DNA from: Paenibacillus agri
Lineage (GTDB): Bacteria; Bacillota; Bacilli; Paenibacillales; Paenibacillaceae
Length of the DNA stretch: 64,000 nt
NCBI RefSeq assembly: GCF_013359945.1
Contig: NZ_JABWCS010000220.1
Location: 1 to 64,000 of the forward strand
Reading direction: 5' to 3'
Of this stretch, positions 60,403 through 64,000 are shown in pieces; positions within the stretch are counted from its first letter, which is position 1, and every line of letters starts with the position of its first letter. A program made the translations under genes and the position numbers. The notes under the pieces were generated by a model. That model saw nothing but the letters and a program-made list of their open reading frames with translations, ran no database searches and was not told the origin of the DNA.

Positions 60403-62799
60403 ATGAACAGCAATTATATAAATGCAGAATCTGCGGTGGAGCTTTACGAGGACAAGGATCTGGGTCTAACGTATACACCTGGGAGCAGTGTATTTAAAGT
60501 TTGGGCACCTGCGGCCTTTGCCGTGTCCCTGGTGTTGTATGAGACCGGTGGAAATAATCTTCCGGAAACTGGAAGCGGCATCAAGGACAACGGTAAGATC
60601 GTTCAGATGCAACGCCAGGTTACCGGCGTATGGCAAGCCACGGTTCACGATGATGTCAAAGGGAAGTACTACATGTACCGGGCTGTTTTCTCCGATGGAA
60701 CCATCCGGGAGGCCGTAGACCCTTATGCAGTGGCCGTATCGGCTAACGGTACGCGGACAGCGATTGTAGACCTGAGAGATACCGATCCATTGCATTGGAA
60801 TAGCGATATCTCGCCAAGGTTGGCTCATCCGGCAGACGCTGTTATTTATGAGCTGCATGTGCGTGATTTCTCCTCAGACAGTAGCTCGGGCATGCAGTAC
60901 AAGGGACTTTTCAAAGCTTTCACAGAAACCGGACTAACGGATGCGGACGGAAATACCCTCGGTATTGACCATCTGGTCGAGCTGGGCATCACTCATGTGC
61001 ATTTGCTGCCAGTGTTCGATTATCAGACAGTTGACGAGCTGAAGCAGGATGGCCCAAGTGCGGCAGCTCCGCATTTTACCGACTATAACTGGGGTTATGA
61101 CCCGCAGAATTATAATGTCCCGGAAGGTTCTTATAGCACTAATCCTTCTGATCCGGCTGCCCGTATCCTTGAACTTAAGGAACTGGTGCAGGCGCTGCAT
61201 AGTCACGGGATCGCTGTCATCATGGATGTAGTCTACAACCATACCTTTTCGGTGGAAAAAGGACCCTTTGATGGTCTGGCGCCAGATTATTTCTACCGCC
61301 GTGATGTGTACGGCCAATTATCGAATGGTTCAGGCGTAGGAAATGAAGTCGCTACGGAGCTTCCGATGGTGCGCAAATATATTAAAGATTCCCTGGCCTA
61401 CTGGGCAACAGAATATCATATTGACGGCTTCCGGTTTGATCTTATGGGACTGATGGATCGTGTAACGATGCGGGAGATTGCCGAGGAACTGCGGCTGGAG
61501 ATCAATCCCGAACTGCTGCTGTACGGCGAACCGTGGACGGGCGGAGATTCCCCACTGCCGGACAAAACGCTGAAGGGTGCGCAGCGAGGCAAAGGTTACG
61601 CAGTGTTCAATGACAACTTTCGTTCCGCCATTAAAGGGGATAGCGACGGCTGGGGTAAGGGCTTTGCCACCGGGGAATATGGTAAGGAAGGTGAGGTTGC
61701 GTCAGGTATTCAGGGGGCCATTTATGATTTTGCCGACTCGCCGGTGGAGACAGTGAACTATACTACAGCTCATGATAACCTCAACCTGTGGGATAAAATA
61801 TTGACCGTTCAAGGCCTGCGCGAAAATGCCGCGCTGCCGGAACTGGAGAACGGTAGGCTGAAGAATGGAGGCAGCGTAGAGGCTGCTGTCGCGTTGGCTG
61901 ATCCCTATGTCACTGTGGACAAAGGGGATGTTTTGAAGAATGAAACGGTTCGCCGTTCTCTTTTGGCCAATGGGATTGTGCTGACTTCACAGGGTATACC
62001 ATTCCTCCATGCCGGGGATGAACTGCTACGCAGCAAATATGGCGACCATAACAGCTACCGGAGCAGCGATGCCATCAATGGGATTCGTTGGGGTAACAAG
62101 CAGGTATTCAAACCTGTATTTCAATATTATAAAGGCTTGATTGCCTTGCGGCGGTCCCATCCGGCCTTCCGTCTGCACGGACGTGAGGAGATTGAACGCT
62201 GTCTGGAAATTCTGCGCTGTGACAGCGGGATTGTATCCTATATACTCAAAAATCATGCGGGGGGCGACTCGTGGCGGAATATTGTTGTTATATTTAACGC
62301 CAATCCAGGGGCTGTAACTCTTAGTCTTCCAAATGTGGCTGAACGCTGGAATGTGGTGGCGGATCACTCTGCTGCCGGTCAAGATGCTTTCCGGCTGATT
62401 GAAGGCAGCGAGGTCGAGATTGAAGGGCTGTCCATGATGGTGCTATACGATGTGTATGGAGAACCGGCCCCCCGGTCCAAGACAGTCGAGGTGCATTATG
62501 AGCGTCCGGATGGCGATTACCGGGGCTGGAACTTGTGGGTATGGGATACTGGCATTCAGGATGGTCAGTGTGATTTTCGGGCATTGGAGGATGGACGTGC
62601 GGTAGCCCGCATAGAAGTGATGCCTGAAGTGGAATCCATTGGCTACATTCTGCGCCTGAATGACTGGGAAGAGAAAGACGGGGAAGGCGATCGCTTTATC
62701 GATTGTCCCCCAGGGGAAGATGTCATCCGGGTGTTGATCCTGGAGCGTGAACAAGGGAACGGCGGGGCGACCGTTGAACATTTGCAGCTAATGACCTAA
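60403..62799 (+). CDS. Type I pullulanase PulA with C-terminal CBM41-like domain
   Basis: 798-aa GH13 debranching enzyme that cuts alpha-1,6 bonds in pullulan, amylopectin or glycogen. No signal peptide, so probably intracellular. CBM48 lies at about 15-110; the type I signature YNWGYDP begins at 228; the GH13 nucleophile is D346 (GFRFDLMGL) and the acid/base E376 (YGEPWTGG), with TAHDNLNLWD holding the transition-state Asp. From about 693 on, VEVHYERPDGDYRGWNLWVW looks like the starch-binding CBM41/PUD module, which is normally at the N terminus. GGTGAT precedes the ATG. Confidence 0.93.
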   Translation: MNSNYINAESAVELYEDKDLGLTYTPGSSVFKVWAPAAFAVSLVLYETGGNNLPETGSGIKDNGKIVQMQRQVTGVWQATVHDDVKGKYYMYRAVFSDGTIREAVDPYAVAVSANGTRTAIVDLRDTDPLHWNSDISPRLAHPADAVIYELHVRDFSSDSSSGMQYKGLFKAFTETGLTDADGNTLGIDHLVELGITHVHLLPVFDYQTVDELKQDGPSAAAPHFTDYNWGYDPQNYNVPEGSYSTNPSDPAARILELKELVQALHSHGIAVIMDVVYNHTFSVEKGPFDGLAPDYFYRRDVYGQLSNGSGVGNEVATELPMVRKYIKDSLAYWATEYHIDGFRFDLMGLMDRVTMREIAEELRLEINPELLLYGEPWTGGDSPLPDKTLKGAQRGKGYAVFNDNFRSAIKGDSDGWGKGFATGEYGKEGEVASGIQGAIYDFADSPVETVNYTTAHDNLNLWDKILTVQGLRENAALPELENGRLKNGGSVEAAVALADPYVTVDKGDVLKNETVRRSLLANGIVLTSQGIPFLHAGDELLRSKYGDHNSYRSSDAINGIRWGNKQVFKPVFQYYKGLIALRRSHPAFRLHGREEIERCLEILRCDSGIVSYILKNHAGGDSWRNIVVIFNANPGAVTLSLPNVAERWNVVADHSAAGQDAFRLIEGSEVEIEGLSMMVLYDVYGEPAPRSKTVEVHYERPDGDYRGWNLWVWDTGIQDGQCDFRALEDGRAVARIEVMPEVESIGYILRLNDWEEKDGEGDRFIDCPPGEDVIRVLILEREQGNGGATVEHLQLMT

Positions 62800-62880
62800 C
62801 GGAGATCGGCTGCTTTGCCAACATGGAAGTGCCTAAGCGGAAGCGCGACTAAGATGAAGTATACAATGAGTGTAAATTCA

Positions 62881-62934
62881 AAAAGGCTGTTCATCCGGTC
62901 CTATCGTAGCGGTAGTCCTGGTGAATAGCCTTTT
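62881..62934. terminator. Terminator between pulA and the GGDEF gene
   Basis: AAAAGGCTGTTCA pairs with TGAATAGCCTTTT (one mismatch) around a 28-nt loop. A/T runs on both sides let it serve both convergent genes. Confidence 0.75.
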
Positions 62935-62962
62935 AATTATTGGGGAGAAGCAGTCTGCCGCC

Positions 62963-64000
62963 TCAGTCATTCTTTTGCACAACATATTCTTCTTCCATAT
63001 TCTGATTGTAGAGATTGGACTGATTACCGCCGCAGCTCTTGGAGTAGTACATTGCAACATCGGCGGCATGCAGTAGTTCATTGATGGTGTTGCCGTGCTG
63101 GGGGTAGAGCGCTACGCCAATGCTGGCCGAGGTGTGAAAGTCGGAGCTATTCTGTAAGGACCATGATTTGCTGAACAGATGAAGCACTCGTTTCAGCATT
63201 TCCTCAAGTCGTTCAGGGCTTGTGAAGCGGTGTAGTACCACTGCGAATTCATCTCCACCAATGCGGAAGGCCTGGCCCACGCCTTTGACCGTCTGCTGCA
63301 GCTCACCTGAGAGTAACTGCAGGAACTCGTCACCGGCAAGATGACCGAGTGTATCATTAAGCTGTTTGAAACGGTCGCAGTCGAGCATTGCAAGGGCAAC
63401 TTCCTGTCTGCGCTCCGGTGGCTGCGAGATCAGATTTTCCATGTACATGATGAAATGCGCTCGATTGGGGATGGAGGTCAGATGATCATAGAAGGCTAGC
63501 TTGTGCAGCCGTTCTTCATATTGCTTCCGCTGGGTAATTTCCCGGGATACCAGCATGAATTGCGCTGGAAAGGCACCACTGTCCTGCACAGGTGTGACTT
63601 TGGTCTCCAGCCATACCCAATGCCCCTCGGATCCACGCATGCGAAGCTCTGAGGTCCGCGGTGTTCCCTGGACAATGCTTTTCAGCTTGGCCCAGGCGAT
63701 TTCCGGTTCACGGATATAATTGGACAGAGGCGCGCCTTTTTGTGGAACATAGCCCAGAATAGCTGAGTGGGAAGGGGAGGCGTACAGAATCAGGCCGTTC
63801 GGATCAGTCAGAATAATGAAGTCGGACATTTTCTCACCGATCAACTGATAGAGGTTCTGTTCCTCCAGTTTTTCATTTTGGAGAGTAAGGATTTTGCGGC
63901 CCAGATAAATAATGACCAAAAGGAGTCCGGATAATAGAATTGTGAATAGGGCAAACAGGGTGACTTTCTTGCTTTGGAATTCATGGCCCAACTGTTCGGT
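62963..64000 (-). CDS. PAS-GGDEF diguanylate cyclase, 5' end outside the window
   Basis: The visible 345 or so C-terminal codons contain a membrane helix (VTLFALFTILLSGLLLVIIYLG), a short coiled coil, a PAS domain (MSDFIILTDPNGLILYASPSHSAILGY) with a PAC tail, and a GGDEF domain with the intact active site FRIGGDEFAVVLHR. It would make the second messenger c-di-GMP in response to a signal. The RxxD inhibitory site upstream of GGDEF is not present, so product inhibition may be absent. The frame is open to the window edge; an N-terminal sensor region probably lies beyond. No EAL domain follows. Confidence 0.9.
   Translation of the reverse strand, partial: TEQLGHEFQSKKVTLFALFTILLSGLLLVIIYLGRKILTLQNEKLEEQNLYQLIGEKMSDFIILTDPNGLILYASPSHSAILGYVPQKGAPLSNYIREPEIAWAKLKSIVQGTPRTSELRMRGSEGHWVWLETKVTPVQDSGAFPAQFMLVSREITQRKQYEERLHKLAFYDHLTSIPNRAHFIMYMENLISQPPERRQEVALAMLDCDRFKQLNDTLGHLAGDEFLQLLSGELQQTVKGVGQAFRIGGDEFAVVLHRFTSPERLEEMLKRVLHLFSKSWSLQNSSDFHTSASIGVALYPQHGNTINELLHAADVAMYYSKSCGGNQSNLYNQNMEEEYVVQKND

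Overview
The window looks like chromosomal DNA of a low-to-medium GC, Gram-positive, endospore-former-type Firmicute, most likely a Paenibacillus. This rests on gene content and order close to Bacillus subtilis (alaS-ireB-ruvX-mltG-trhP1-trhP2; yuaF-floT; glcT-ptsG-ptsH-ptsI), AGGAGG-type ribosome binding sites, frequent TTG/GTG starts, T-box and TPP riboswitches, large membrane AraC regulators paired with extracellular sugar-binding lipoproteins, and many MCPs. No rRNA, tRNA, transposase, prophage, CRISPR or defence locus was seen.

Layout. 1-2.35 kb: an 11-unit tandem repeat of about 40 bp, a nested inverted-repeat element, then a GH88 unsaturated glucuronyl hydrolase whose last codons are repeated downstream in a 104-bp array. 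2.5-6.7 kb: a membrane AraC regulator and a sugar-binding lipoprotein without permeases. 6.8-9.9 kb: a Fur-box-controlled siderophore uptake operon (lipoprotein plus two permeases, no ATPase). 9.9-15.9 kb: MocR regulator, MATE and LysE exporters, a YjgB-like secreted protein, a DUF3977 protein and an orphan secreted protein. 15.9-20 kb (minus): TPP riboswitch-tenI-thiS-thiF-thiG-thiH for the thiazole half of thiamine. 20.1-28.4 kb: T-box-alaS, ireB, ruvX, two DUF1292 proteins, mltG, and trhP1/trhP2 for tRNA wobble-uridine hydroxylation.

28.5-38 kb: two tandem chemotaxis receptors (the first behind a sigma-D-type promoter), a class B penicillin-binding protein, a convergent AI-2E-family membrane protein whose end overlaps it, and a NodB deacetylase with a YkoP-like tail. 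38-43.7 kb: ilvD, an acyltransferase, then an alpha/beta hydrolase-HAD phosphatase-sirtuin operon. 43.7-44.4 kb is non-coding and carries palindromic repeats. 44.4-49.3 kb: an AraC regulator divergent from galK-galE-galT (Leloir pathway). 49.5-54.5 kb: an iron-dependent alcohol dehydrogenase, a DJ-1/PfpI protein, a sigma-W-type NfeD/flotillin operon, and a Yip1-family membrane protein. 54.6-59.9 kb: glcT, a glucose RAT/terminator switch, ptsG, ptsH and ptsI, the whole glucose phosphotransferase system. 60.4-62.8 kb: a type I pullulanase with a carbohydrate-binding module at its C terminus. The window ends inside a GGDEF diguanylate cyclase gene.

The shared theme is carbohydrate use (uronates, galactose, glucose, alpha-glucans) mixed with conserved housekeeping blocks. 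The least explained parts are the non-coding repeats: the 40-bp array, the nested inverted repeats near 0.5 kb, the 104-bp gene-tail array near 2.1 kb, and the palindrome cluster near 43.9 kb. I found no clear new multi-gene system; those repeats are the best candidates for something undescribed.
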